64,000 nucleotides of DNA from Zoogloea sp. (GTDB lineage Bacteria; Pseudomonadota; Gammaproteobacteria; Burkholderiales; Rhodocyclaceae): positions 1 to 64,000 of the forward strand of contig NZ_JAQVCN010000008.1 in NCBI RefSeq assembly GCF_028689785.1. Direction: 5' to 3'. Within the stretch, counting starts at the first letter, position 1, and each line of letters begins with the position of its first letter. Below the pieces are notes generated by a model. The model had not been told where the DNA came from. It saw nothing but the letters and a program-made list of their open reading frames with translations, and did not search any database. Shown one piece after another: positions 17,410 to 27,535 of this stretch. A program made the position numbers and the translations under genes.

Positions 17410-18493
17410 CGTCCATGGGGGGGAGCGCTTCCGGCTTGGGCGGGAAGAGGGCCTTGTGGGCAAGGTGGTAGGCCAGCAGCAAGGGCGGCATGCGCAGCCA
17501 GTGGGCGCGAATGTAGAGGGCCTTGCGGGCTACGGATGTGAAGCGATCTGCGGTGCTGGGGTGCTGGGGCCGCAGCATCCGGCTGTACAGCAGATCCAGC
17601 AGGCGCTGACCTGCATTGCCTGAGCTGCCATTTCCCGCCTGTTTGCGGATGCGTGCCGGGATCGGGGTGTCGAGCAGACGTTCCGTATAGCGCAGGGCGA
17701 GATTGAGAGGGCCGGAGAGTTGCAGCCGCTGGGCCCGCGCAAGGAGGGCGTCCCAGGCTGCATCGTCCCGGCCCAGGTGTTTCAGGAGCAGATCCAGGTC
17801 GGTAAGGTCGCGCAGCAGGTTGTCCGGCTCGCCTTCATGGAAGAGGTGGGAGGCGCTGTGCAGGATCAGGTCTTCCAGGGCCAGGGTGCGGACGCCTGGC
17901 AGGTCGGGGATCTCCACGCTGGCCTCGATGAGCAGCCGCGCGTCGGGCTTGAGGCGGGCCGTGGGGGGCAGGATGGTGTGGTGCACATCCAGGGTGGTGC
18001 CTCGGAAAACATGGCGCATGGCCGGCAGCTCGTGCATCCAGCGTCGGTAATAGCGTTGGTCGTAGGCGTCGGTGACGCTGCTTTGCCAGCCGGTGAGCAT
18101 CAGCGCTGATTCAGCCGTGTCCAGGCGTTCGTGGGGGACGAGGATATCGATATCAGCAAACAGCCGCCCTTGGGCGGCAGGCAACCGGCCGGCCACATAG
18201 GCCGCCCCTTTGAGCAGGATCAGAGGAATCTCGTAGGGGGCCAGCGCATCGCGCAGCAGTCGGGCTTCGCGACGGATCGAATACTGCTGCTGGGTCGCCA
18301 TGATGGCGCCGGACTGCAGGTGATTGCGGGGGCGCCGGGGAATGTCGGCTTCCAGCCCGGCGGCACACAGCCGCTCGTAGAGGCGGCCGAGCAGGTTGGC
18401 GTGCCGGGTCTGGCGGACAAGCAGATCCCACTGGGCGGGGGAGAGCTGCCGGACGCTGTGCGGATCGCGCAGGGCTGCGAGCAGGTGGTTCAC
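17393..18493 (-). CDS. Nucleotidyltransferase-family protein of the HprK-related cassette
   Basis: A 366-residue protein of the uncharacterised nucleotidyltransferase family (NTP_transf_5-like). The core reads ILLKGAAYV followed by LFADIDILVP, with the metal-binding pair Asp114 and Asp116 of the polymerase-beta-type fold. A third acidic or His position is seen around TLDVHHTI. The C-terminal half is helical and rich in Arg/Leu. Its start overlaps the stop of the HprK-related kinase gene by four bases, so it is the last gene of a coupled cassette. Related enzymes occur beside HPr-kinase-like and PqqD-like genes, including in some lasso-peptide clusters. Substrate unknown. Confidence 0.8.
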   Translation of the reverse strand: MNHLLAALRDPHSVRQLSPAQWDLLVRQTRHANLLGRLYERLCAAGLEADIPRRPRNHLQSGAIMATQQQYSIRREARLLRDALAPYEIPLILLKGAAYVAGRLPAAQGRLFADIDILVPHERLDTAESALMLTGWQSSVTDAYDQRYYRRWMHELPAMRHVFRGTTLDVHHTILPPTARLKPDARLLIEASVEIPDLPGVRTLALEDLILHSASHLFHEGEPDNLLRDLTDLDLLLKHLGRDDAAWDALLARAQRLQLSGPLNLALRYTERLLDTPIPARIRKQAGNGSSGNAGQRLLDLLYSRMLRPQHPSTADRFTSVARKALYIRAHWLRMPPLLLAYHLAHKALFPPKPEALPPMDEKKAA

Positions 18494-19404
18494 GCTTGCT
18501 CCCCGGCAAGTTGCTCGAAAACGGCAATGGCATCATCCAGCCGGCTGTATTCGAAACTGAAATTTCGGCACTGATCGACGGTACGGCCGACAGCCTCGAA
18601 GCCCCGGGCGCCAAGAATATGGTAGTTCATGGCATTGTCGGCCAGCTGCATGAAGGCGGCTCCATTGCCCATGGGCGTGAGGCGGGCATCGGCTCCGGCT
18701 TGGTAGCGGGGCAGGACCATCCAGGCAGCGCGCGTTGGCGTGTTGACGGCCTCGACGCTGGCCTGCGTGGGGGCCATCAGGGCCACGGTGCCCTTGGTTG
18801 TGTCGAGCACGGGCCGGGTCAGGAAGGCGTCCGGTGCATAGTTGCGGATGATGTCGATGGAGGCGTTCTTGAGGCTCACCGGGCGTGCCAGCCCCATCAG
18901 TTCGCCAGTGTCCAGGCGAATCATGGTGAGCTCGTCTGACAGCAGGCGCCAGCCGCGATTGACCAGCGCCGCGCACAGGGTGCTCTTGCCGGAGCCGGGT
19001 GGGGCAGGCAGGATGGCCGCCCGGTTGCCACGCGCCACTGACGCAGCATGGATGACCAGGATATGCTGGCTGTACGCGGTGATGCACCAGTTCAGCCCCC
19101 ATTCAAGCATGGGCAAGGATTGATCCCGAGGGAGGGGGGTGAAGGGCTCGATGGCGTCGACGATGAAGCGGGCCTGGGGGCGTAGCCAGCGCCGCAGGCC
19201 GTGGCCTGGCTGGATCGCCACGTGGAAATCCACGAACCGGGTGTTGTCGATCAGCGGGTGGTGGGCGTAAAGGCGGGCCAGCTCGCCGGCGATTTCCGGA
19301 ACGCCGCTCTGTAGCCGGCAGTTGAAGGGGCCGGCGGCCAGGCGAATGCCGTCACCGGCCAGACGTTCGCTGAACTCTGCGGGGGAAAGCGCGCTGACTT
19401 TCAA
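18490..19404 (-). CDS. HprK-related kinase (HPr-rel-A type)
   Basis: A 304-residue protein distantly related to HPr(Ser) kinase/phosphorylase. The Walker A motif PPGSGKSTL has Lys140; a following SDEL segment (near residue 157) resembles the HprK catalytic acidic motif. It lacks the HPr kinase C-terminal signature in standard form and no ptsH gene is nearby, so ordinary PTS control is unlikely. The start is taken as TTG 19404, which overlaps the TGA of the PqqD-like gene (TTGA); a longer frame upstream is read through that gene. It resembles the family described as HprK-related kinase A, which travels with a PqqD-like protein. Confidence 0.82.
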   Translation of the reverse strand: MKVSALSPAEFSERLAGDGIRLAAGPFNCRLQSGVPEIAGELARLYAHHPLIDNTRFVDFHVAIQPGHGLRRWLRPQARFIVDAIEPFTPLPRDQSLPMLEWGLNWCITAYSQHILVIHAASVARGNRAAILPAPPGSGKSTLCAALVNRGWRLLSDELTMIRLDTGELMGLARPVSLKNASIDIIRNYAPDAFLTRPVLDTTKGTVALMAPTQASVEAVNTPTRAAWMVLPRYQAGADARLTPMGNGAAFMQLADNAMNYHILGARGFEAVGRTVDQCRNFSFEYSRLDDAIAVFEQLAGEQA

Positions 19405-19715
19405 TGCTGTGTGGCCTGAATCAGGCGGGCGTCGAGCAGGGCTTCCAGGGCAATTTTGACCTGGGCCCTGCATTCGGCAGGGTCTGCGTCCGGTTCTTCT
19501 TGCAGGACGGCCTGGCTTAATGCGGCTTCAGAAAGCTGTTGTCCAGGGGTCGAAAGCTGGTCGAGGATAAAGCGGGTGATGGGGGCGAGGAGAAGCGTTT
19601 CTCCTGCATGGGGGTCAAAACGCACCCAGCCCTCGTCGACACTTTTCCAGAGAATGCTGGGCAGTGCGTCGAAGAGGGCGTCGCAGGCAGAGTAGTGAAT
19701 GCCGGCAGAGGGCAA
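19401..19715 (-). CDS. PqqD-like protein of the HPr-rel-A cassette
   Basis: About 104 residues if translation begins at TTG 19715; no ATG exists in a suitable place, and the frame is open further upstream to 19832. The region ILWKSVDEGWVRFDPHAGET followed by LLLAPITRFILDQL has the pattern of the PqqD winged-helix fold, which in peptide-modification systems binds a leader peptide. The protein ends four bases inside the HprK-related kinase gene. It lies directly after the Tat-like exported protein, only 17 bases apart. The start is uncertain. Confidence 0.72.
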   Translation of the reverse strand: MPSAGIHYSACDALFDALPSILWKSVDEGWVRFDPHAGETLLLAPITRFILDQLSTPGQQLSEAALSQAVLQEEPDADPAECRAQVKIALEALLDARLIQATQH

Positions 19716-19732
19716 ATGCGCTTGGCCGGAGC

Positions 19733-20275
19733 TCAGGACAGAACGTAATCCAGGTAGGCTTCGACTTCGGCGGCATCCCACGAGTCGCCGGCACTGGCGG
19801 GGTAGGCGCCACCGATCACGCCCAGGTTCCACATGTCCTTGACGGTGGCCGCAGGCAGGAAGCTGCCGGCTTCGGCGCTCAGCAGGGCGGCGACGATCTT
19901 GGCATGCACGTTGGTGTTGCCCTTGGCCAGTGCCTGACCGAAGGTCGTGATACTCGGATCGATGGAGGCATTGAAGTTGGGCGGGGCGAAAGGCCTGTCC
20001 TTCTGCTCGATGGTCGCGTTGGTGTTCCAGTAGTTCACGCCGTTGAGCTTGGGCGCGCAGGGGGTGGTGCCGTTGCGGCTGAAATTGCCGGAAACGGAGA
20101 AACCCGACGGCAGCTTGCAGTTGGCAGCGAGTACCGGGGTGCTCTTGAGGGCGAGCAGAACCGGAGCACCGACCAGACCGGTCTGGATGAGTTTGCGGCG
20201 CGTGTTCTGGGAAGCGCTGACACCGGCTTCGGTCGTGCGCTGCTCGGCAGAATTTTCGGGGTGTTCCTGATTCAT
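19733..20275 (-). CDS. Tat-signal-bearing small exported protein, candidate cassette substrate
   Basis: A 180-residue protein of unrecognised family. A polar N-terminus (1-25) leads to a twin-arginine-like signal, NTRRKLIQTGL, then a hydrophobic core and PVLAA at 48-51, a plausible signal peptidase site. The mature part has only two cysteines (53 and 73), a few tryptophans, a segment SITTFGQALAKGNTNVHAKI and a C-terminus DYVLS with serine as the last residue. A good ribosome-binding site (AGAGG, about ten bases upstream) supports ATG 20275. It is the first gene of the cassette with PqqD-like, kinase and nucleotidyltransferase genes, so it is either the modified substrate or an exported partner. 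Confidence 0.75.
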   Translation of the reverse strand: MNQEHPENSAEQRTTEAGVSASQNTRRKLIQTGLVGAPVLLALKSTPVLAANCKLPSGFSVSGNFSRNGTTPCAPKLNGVNYWNTNATIEQKDRPFAPPNFNASIDPSITTFGQALAKGNTNVHAKIVAALLSAEAGSFLPAATVKDMWNLGVIGGAYPASAGDSWDAAEVEAYLDYVLS

Positions 20276-20320
20276 CCTAAACCTCTTTGGACTTGCGCCG
20301 GACACGGCGCGCGTAAATGC

Positions 20321-20326
20321 AGTATA
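20321..20326 (-). promoter_or_regulatory. Possible -10 box of the cassette promoter
   Basis: TATACT on the minus strand lies 45 bases upstream of the exported-protein start. A matching -35 is weak (TACAAG at 20344-20349), so this is tentative. Confidence 0.3.
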
Positions 20327-20400
20327 GGCGGACCTGGCTTTCGCTTGTATGACCTATGCCCGCTCTTGGCTGATATTCTTTAAGCAAATCCTGTTCCAAA

Positions 20401-20416
20401 ATGGGGTTTTCCCCAT
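20401..20416. repeat. Short inverted repeat ATGGGG/CCCCAT
   Basis: Two six-base arms face each other around TTTT in the AT-rich gap between the kinase gene and the cassette. It could be a regulator site or a minor hairpin. Confidence 0.35.
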
Positions 20417-20479
20417 AGGGCAATGATTTTAAAAGAGAATAAAAAAAATACAGATGTTCTGCCAGGCCCTGGAAAGGGG

Positions 20480-20502
20480 GCGTGTCAAAAAAATCGACAC
20501 GC
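20480..20502 (-). terminator. Hairpin after the Ser/Thr kinase gene
   Basis: GCGTGTC and GACACGC pair around a loop that contains a T-run on the minus strand. It lies 18 bases past the kinase stop. Because the T-run is in the loop rather than after the stem, its strength as a terminator is unclear. Confidence 0.4.
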
Positions 20503-20519
20503 ATCAAGGGTTTGCCTCG

Positions 20520-21800
20520 CTAAATGCTGGCGATGCGGCTGTTCGCCAGGGAGAGCCGGGACGACAGGACTTCCAGGAAGCCCTTGTAGAAATGCATCTG
20601 GCACAGGGCAGAGGCGCGCAGCAGGGCAGGCGCGCGGATGGTGAGGATGCGCGTTTCGGCGGTGGCCTCGACCGAGGCGGTGCGTGCGCCGCGACCAGCG
20701 GCAAACAGGGCCATCTCGCCAAAACAGTCGCCAGCACTGAGGACGTTGAGAAGATGCCCCTTCTTGACGATGCGCAGCGCCCCTTCAATCACGAAGCAGA
20801 AGTAGTTGCCCGGTTCGCCTTCCTTCATGACCACGGTGCCCGGCGCAAAGAGCTTCCATTCGGCGAAGCGGACGATCTCCCAGATCTCGATGTCGCTGAA
20901 CTCCCGGAAGAAGCGGAAGGCACGCACGCGTTCGAATTTCTCGCTGTCCGGCGGCTCTCCACGATCCGCCGTGAGGCTGCGGTTGCGGTAGGCCTGGGCG
21001 AGATCATGGGAGAACTCCATCCAGGTGCCGTAACGTTCGGAGATCTCCCGGCGCATGGCGCGGCCGACGATGGCGTTGAGCTCGGCGGGGATCTCCGGCC
21101 GGATGCTGACCGGGGGCGGAGCCTCGTGGTGGGCGATCTGGTACGCCATGTTCACGTTGCTGGTGGCGTCGAAGGGCAGCCGGCCGGTGAGGAGCTGGTA
21201 CATCACCACGCCGAGGGAGTAGATGTCGGTGCGATGATCTACCGGCATCTCGCGCACCTGCTCGGGCGACATGTAGGCCGGTGATCCGAAGCCTGCCACC
21301 TGGGTGGTCTCGCTGGCGGTGAACAAGGCGGCGCCGAAGTCGGAGACCTTGATGTCCTGGCCTTCCGGGGTGGTCAGCAGGATGTTGGCGGGTTTGATGT
21401 CCCGGTGCGTCACACCCTGAAGGTAGGCGTGATCGAGGGCCCGGGTGCATTTGAAGATGATCTCGATGAGCCGCTCGAAGGGCAGCAACTGATCGGCGCG
21501 GGTGAAGGCTTCGAGGGTGCCCCCGGGGATGTACTCCATGACTACGTAGGCATCGTGGTCGTCGATCACCGCATCGTGGATCTGGATGATGTGCGGGTGC
21601 TGGAGCTTGCCGGCGAGGGCGGCCTCGTTGAGCAGCAGGTGGCGATAGAGGGCGCTGCGTTCACTGCCGCGCAGGGCTTCCGGGTGGAGGCGCTTGATGG
21701 CTACCTCCCGCTGGGTGAACGGATCGAAGCCAAGATAGACCTCGCTGGTGGCACCTTCACCAATCAGGCGGCTGATCTCGTACTTGCCGATCCGTTCCAT
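20520..21800 (-). CDS. Ser/Thr protein kinase fused to a cyclic-nucleotide-binding domain
   Basis: A 426-residue protein with two parts. Residues 7-270 form a Hanks-type kinase: Gly-rich loop LIGEGATSEVYLG, Lys36 in VAIKRL, HRDIKPANIL with catalytic Asp134, SDFG at 153-156 and an APE-like SPE near 180. Residues about 295-410 form a cNMP/CRP-like effector domain, with the phosphate-binding-cassette-like segment GDCFGEMALFAAGRGARTASVEA. There is no membrane segment, so it should be cytoplasmic and possibly controlled by a cyclic nucleotide. ATG 21800 is the family start. It follows argH by ten bases and lies upstream of the modification cassette on the same strand. Confidence 0.92.
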   Translation of the reverse strand: MERIGKYEISRLIGEGATSEVYLGFDPFTQREVAIKRLHPEALRGSERSALYRHLLLNEAALAGKLQHPHIIQIHDAVIDDHDAYVVMEYIPGGTLEAFTRADQLLPFERLIEIIFKCTRALDHAYLQGVTHRDIKPANILLTTPEGQDIKVSDFGAALFTASETTQVAGFGSPAYMSPEQVREMPVDHRTDIYSLGVVMYQLLTGRLPFDATSNVNMAYQIAHHEAPPPVSIRPEIPAELNAIVGRAMRREISERYGTWMEFSHDLAQAYRNRSLTADRGEPPDSEKFERVRAFRFFREFSDIEIWEIVRFAEWKLFAPGTVVMKEGEPGNYFCFVIEGALRIVKKGHLLNVLSAGDCFGEMALFAAGRGARTASVEATAETRILTIRAPALLRASALCQMHFYKGFLEVLSSRLSLANSRIASI

Positions 21801-21810
21801 GGGGCCGTCC

Positions 21811-23265
21811 TCAGGCGAGCTGACCGCGGGCGCGGGCAATGGCGGCCCGGACCTGTGCCGGGGCGGTGCCGCCGACATGGTCGCGGGCTGCGAGGGAGCC
21901 CTCGACGGTGAGCACCTGGAAGACGTCGTCGCCAAGGCGTTCCACGGCGCCGGGCACATGGGCCATGGCGCTGCGGAGGTCTTCCAGGGAAATCAGAGGC
22001 AGGTCCACACCCCGGACATCGGCGGCGCGTACGGCCAGGGCCACGGCCTCGTGGGCGTCACGGAAGGGCAGGCCCTTCTTGACCAGGTAGTCGGCCAGGT
22101 CGGTGGCGGTGGCGTAGCCCTGGGTGAGCGCAGCCTTCATGGCCTCGCCCTTGACGCGTACGTTGAAGACCTTCTGGCCGTTCTCGACGCGGCTGCCCAT
22201 CATGTCGGCATAGATGCGCAGGGTGTCGATGGCGGTGTCGGCGGAATCGAACAGGGGCTCCTTGTCTTCCTGGTTGTCCTTGTTGTAGGCCAGGGGCTGG
22301 CCCTTCATCAGGGTCAGAAGGGAGACCAGGTTGCCGTTGGCGCGGCCGGTCTTGCCACGTACGAGCTCGGGCACATCCGGGTTTTTCTTCTGGGGCATGA
22401 TCGAGCTGCCGGTGCAGAAGCGGTCAGCCAGGTCGATGAAACCGACGCGCGGGCTCATCCACAGGATCAGCTCTTCGGACAGGCGCGACAGGTGAGTCAT
22501 GAGCAGCGACACGGCGGCGCAGAATTCGATGGCGAAATCGCGATCGGAAACGGCATCCAGCGAGTTGTAGCAGACTTCCTCGAAGCCCAGCAGCTCGGCC
22601 ACGTATTCCCGGTCGATGGGGAAGGTGGTGCCGGCCAGGGCGGCGGAGCCCAGGGGCAGGCGGTTGACGCGTTTGCGGCAGTCGGCAAAGCGCTCGGCGT
22701 CGCGGCGGGTCATCTCGTAGTAGGCCATCAGGTGGTGACCGAAGGTGACGGGCTGGGCCACCTGAAGGTGGGTGAAGCCGGGCAGCGGGGTGTCGGCGTG
22801 GTGTTCGGCGAGGTCGAGCACCGCCTGCTGGAACTCGCGGATCAGGCCGAGGATGGTGTCGATGGCGTCGCGCAGCCACAGGCGGATATCGGTGGCCACC
22901 TGGTCGTTGCGACTGCGGCCGGTGTGCAGGCGCTTGCCGGCGTCGCCCACCAGGGCGGTCAGGCGCTTTTCGATGTTGAGGTGGACGTCTTCGTCGTCGA
23001 GGTTCCAGTTGAGCTCGCCGCGTTCGATCTCGCCGACGATCTGGGCCATGCCCCGCTCGATGTCGGCCAGGTCGGCTGCGCCGATGATGCCCTGGCGGGC
23101 GAGCATGGTGGCATGGGCCAGGGAGCCGCGGATGTCCTGGGTGGCCATGCGGTTGTCGAAAAACACGCTGGCGGTGTAGCGCTTGACCAGGTCGGAAACA
23201 GGCTCGGTGAAACGACCGGACCAAGCCTTGGCGGCGCCGTCCTGGGGTGCGGAGTGATCTGCCAT
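21811..23265 (-). CDS. argH: Argininosuccinate lyase
   Basis: A 484-residue member of the fumarase/aspartase superfamily that cleaves argininosuccinate to arginine and fumarate. The signature loop [12 protein letters not shown] with the catalytic Ser is present, as are [13 protein letters not shown] and the catalytic His region [12 protein letters not shown]. The start ATG 23265 gives the family N-terminus WSGRF; a longer frame upstream is not conserved. It is divergent from algZ with 85 bases between. Confidence 0.97.
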   Translation of the reverse strand: MADHSAPQDGAAKAWSGRFTEPVSDLVKRYTASVFFDNRMATQDIRGSLAHATMLARQGIIGAADLADIERGMAQIVGEIERGELNWNLDDEDVHLNIEKRLTALVGDAGKRLHTGRSRNDQVATDIRLWLRDAIDTILGLIREFQQAVLDLAEHHADTPLPGFTHLQVAQPVTFGHHLMAYYEMTRRDAERFADCRKRVNRLPLGSAALAGTTFPIDREYVAELLGFEEVCYNSLDAVSDRDFAIEFCAAVSLLMTHLSRLSEELILWMSPRVGFIDLADRFCTGSSIMPQKKNPDVPELVRGKTGRANGNLVSLLTLMKGQPLAYNKDNQEDKEPLFDSADTAIDTLRIYADMMGSRVENGQKVFNVRVKGEAMKAALTQGYATATDLADYLVKKGLPFRDAHEAVALAVRAADVRGVDLPLISLEDLRSAMAHVPGAVERLGDDVFQVLTVEGSLAARDHVGGTAPAQVRAAIARARGQLA

Positions 23266-23350
23266 AATTATTGATGCTCTCAGCGATAAGAGGGCCGTGT
23301 GCCACGGAGAGAAGCCCGTGGATTCAAGGTTTTGGCCCGTTTTTTGACCC

Positions 23351-24370
23351 ATGAGTATAAAGCAAAACCCGCGCCGCGCCGGCCGTGGCCGCTATGAAGG
23401 GACCTTGCCCGATTTCCGCAACCTGGGCGTCGTACTGCGGATGCTGCTGCTGGTCAATGGCCTCGCCCTCGTGGCCGTGCTGATCCGTAACCGGGAGCTC
23501 GTGGTGCTCGGGGAGGAGATTCTCGACATGGCGCTACGTGTCGAGTTTCCCCTGATCCTGTCGGTGGCGGCCTTGTTTTTGCTGCGGACGCCTCTGCAGC
23601 GCCTGCCATACCGCGTTGGTCTGGTGGGCACCGGGGCCGTGGTGATAGGGGTGGTGCTGGGGGTTCAGGGCCTGCTGGCACCGCTCGGCTATGGCGGCGG
23701 CGGGCGTCCACTGTTGTGGTCGATGGTGACGGCGGGGTGTGTGATGACTTACTTCCATCTGCGGGGGGCCGCCCAGGCGCCGGTGCTGGCGGAAGCCCGG
23801 CTGTTGGCTTTGACCGCCCGTATCCGCCCCCATTTTCTGTTCAACAGCCTCAATGGCGTGCTTGGGGTGCTGCGCTCCAATCCGCGTCGCGCCGAAGAGG
23901 GGCTGGAGGAACTGGCCGACCTGTTCCGTGCCCTGATGCAGGATAACCGCGAGTTGGTACCCCTTGCCGACGAGATCGTGCTGTGCGAGCGCTATCTCAA
24001 TCTGGAGCGCCTGCGGCTTGGCGATCGGCTGAAGGTGGCTTGGCAGCGGGATGCCGCGGCGGAGGAATCCCTGGTGCCGCCCCTCTTTCTTCAGCCTTTG
24101 GTCGAAAACGCGGTGTATCACGGTGTCGAGCCTGGTGCCGGGCCAGGCCAGGTTTCCATTTCCATAGCCCGGCGCGGCCCGGAGGTGGTCATCGAGATCG
24201 CCAATCCGGTGATTGACGCCGAGCAACATCATGCCGGCAACCGCATGGCGCTTGATAACATCCGCGAACGTCTGATGCTGTTCTATGACCTTGAGGCGGC
24301 CCTCGACACCGAGCAGACGGACGATGCCTATCGGGTGCGCATTCGCCTACCCTTCCGGAGTGAACGATGA
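23351..24370 (+). CDS. algZ: LytS/AlgZ-type sensor histidine kinase
   Basis: A 339-residue kinase of the His_kinase (LytS/AlgZ/FimS) class. Four hydrophobic helices occupy about residues 28-140. The phospho-acceptor is His161 in [16 protein letters not shown], and the ATP-binding part has [12 protein letters not shown] and the short G-box [11 protein letters not shown]. These kinases lack the usual HPK1 boxes, as here. Its stop overlaps the start of the AlgR-like regulator (ATGA), so they work as a pair. In Pseudomonas this pair controls type IV pili and alginate genes; the targets here are not shown by sequence. Confidence 0.88.
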   Translation: MSIKQNPRRAGRGRYEGTLPDFRNLGVVLRMLLLVNGLALVAVLIRNRELVVLGEEILDMALRVEFPLILSVAALFLLRTPLQRLPYRVGLVGTGAVVIGVVLGVQGLLAPLGYGGGGRPLLWSMVTAGCVMTYFHLRGAAQAPVLAEARLLALTARIRPHFLFNSLNGVLGVLRSNPRRAEEGLEELADLFRALMQDNRELVPLADEIVLCERYLNLERLRLGDRLKVAWQRDAAAEESLVPPLFLQPLVENAVYHGVEPGAGPGQVSISIARRGPEVVIEIANPVIDAEQHHAGNRMALDNIRERLMLFYDLEAALDTEQTDDAYRVRIRLPFRSER

Positions 24371-25143
24371 GTGATGACGTGCCCCTGGCCCCCCTGGCGG
24401 TGCTCTTGGTCGATGACGAGGCGCCGGCCCGGGAGCGTCTGCGCGACCTGCTGGGGGATCTGGCCGAGCAGCAGCCCACCCGGATCATCGGCATGGCGGC
24501 CAACGGTGTCGAGGCCCTGGCGCTGCTGGAGACCGAGCCGGCGGACCTGGTGATCACCGACATTCGCATGCCGGTGATGGATGGCGTCGAACTGGCGCGC
24601 CACCTGGGGCGGCTTGAGCCAACACCGGCGGTGATCTTTTCGACGGCCTACGATGAATACGCGGTGCGCGCCTTCGAATTGGCGGCTGTGGATTACCTGC
24701 TCAAGCCGGTGCGGGCCACCCGTCTGGCCGACGCCCTGGCCAAGGCCCGCCGCCTGCGCCCCCAGGCCGATGAAGTGCTGCGCCGGATGGCGCCGGCCAC
24801 CCGCAGCCATTTCAGCATCAGCGAGCGCGGGCGCATCTTGCTGGTGCCGGTGTCCGAGGTGCTGTTCCTGAAGGCCGAACAGAAATATGTGGTGGCGCAT
24901 ACTCGGGAGCGGGAATACCTTCTGGATGAATCTCTGGTGCAACTGGAGGAAGAGTTTCCCCAGCGTTTTCTGCGCATCCACCGTAACTGCCTGATCGCCC
25001 GCCCGGCCGCCCGGGGCGTGGCCAGGGCTACCACTGGTGAAGATGGAGAAGCCCACTGGGTGATTCTGCTCGACGGGCTGGCCGGACAGCTGCCGGTCAG
25101 CCGGCGCCAGTGGCCTGTGGTCAAGGAGGCACTCGGCCTGTGA
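24367..25143 (+). CDS. algR: LytTR-family response regulator (AlgR-like)
   Basis: A 258-residue regulator. The receiver domain has DDE near residue 17, phospho-acceptor Asp65 in DLVITDIRMPVMDG and Lys in LLKPVRATRL. The C-terminal LytTR DNA-binding domain (about 150-255) has the pattern VLFLKAEQKYVVAHT and FLRIHRNCLIA. It overlaps algZ by four bases. In this position (argH-algZ-algR) the order matches that in pseudomonads and many betaproteobacteria. Confidence 0.88.
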   Translation: MSDDVPLAPLAVLLVDDEAPARERLRDLLGDLAEQQPTRIIGMAANGVEALALLETEPADLVITDIRMPVMDGVELARHLGRLEPTPAVIFSTAYDEYAVRAFELAAVDYLLKPVRATRLADALAKARRLRPQADEVLRRMAPATRSHFSISERGRILLVPVSEVLFLKAEQKYVVAHTREREYLLDESLVQLEEEFPQRFLRIHRNCLIARPAARGVARATTGEDGEAHWVILLDGLAGQLPVSRRQWPVVKEALGL

Positions 25144-25206
25144 TACGCAGTGGAGAACGTCCGTTTTGACGGGTGTTTCAAAGTGGGCTCCCGTACAATT
25201 CGCCCC

Positions 25207-27417
<2,211 letters not shown>

Positions 27418-27478
27418 GCCCGGATGGGCTGCCAACCGGCGTCTGACACAGCCAAGCCGAGCCGGCTCCCCGCACGAT

Positions 27479-27509
27479 CCGGGTGGGCGTCCTCAACCGG
27501 GCCACCCGG
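27479..27509. repeat. Hairpin between ygiQ and ppc ends
   Basis: CCGGGTGG and CCACCCGG form an eight-base-pair stem with a 15-base loop in the 118-base convergent gap. There is no T-run, so it may act as a rho-dependent or processing barrier. Confidence 0.4.
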
Positions 27510-27535
27510 GGGCTAGAGAGCCAGGGTTGACGGCC

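Noticed and set aside
17393-20275. PQQ biosynthesis or classic lasso-peptide cluster
   Set aside because: No PqqA, PqqC, PqqE-like radical SAM, lasso cyclase or B-type protease is present; only the PqqD-like fold and the kinase/nucleotidyltransferase parts are shared.
25167-25201. Sigma-70 promoter TTGACG...TACAAT before ygiQ
   Set aside because: The spacer is 22 bases, too long for a normal promoter, so it was not listed as a feature.
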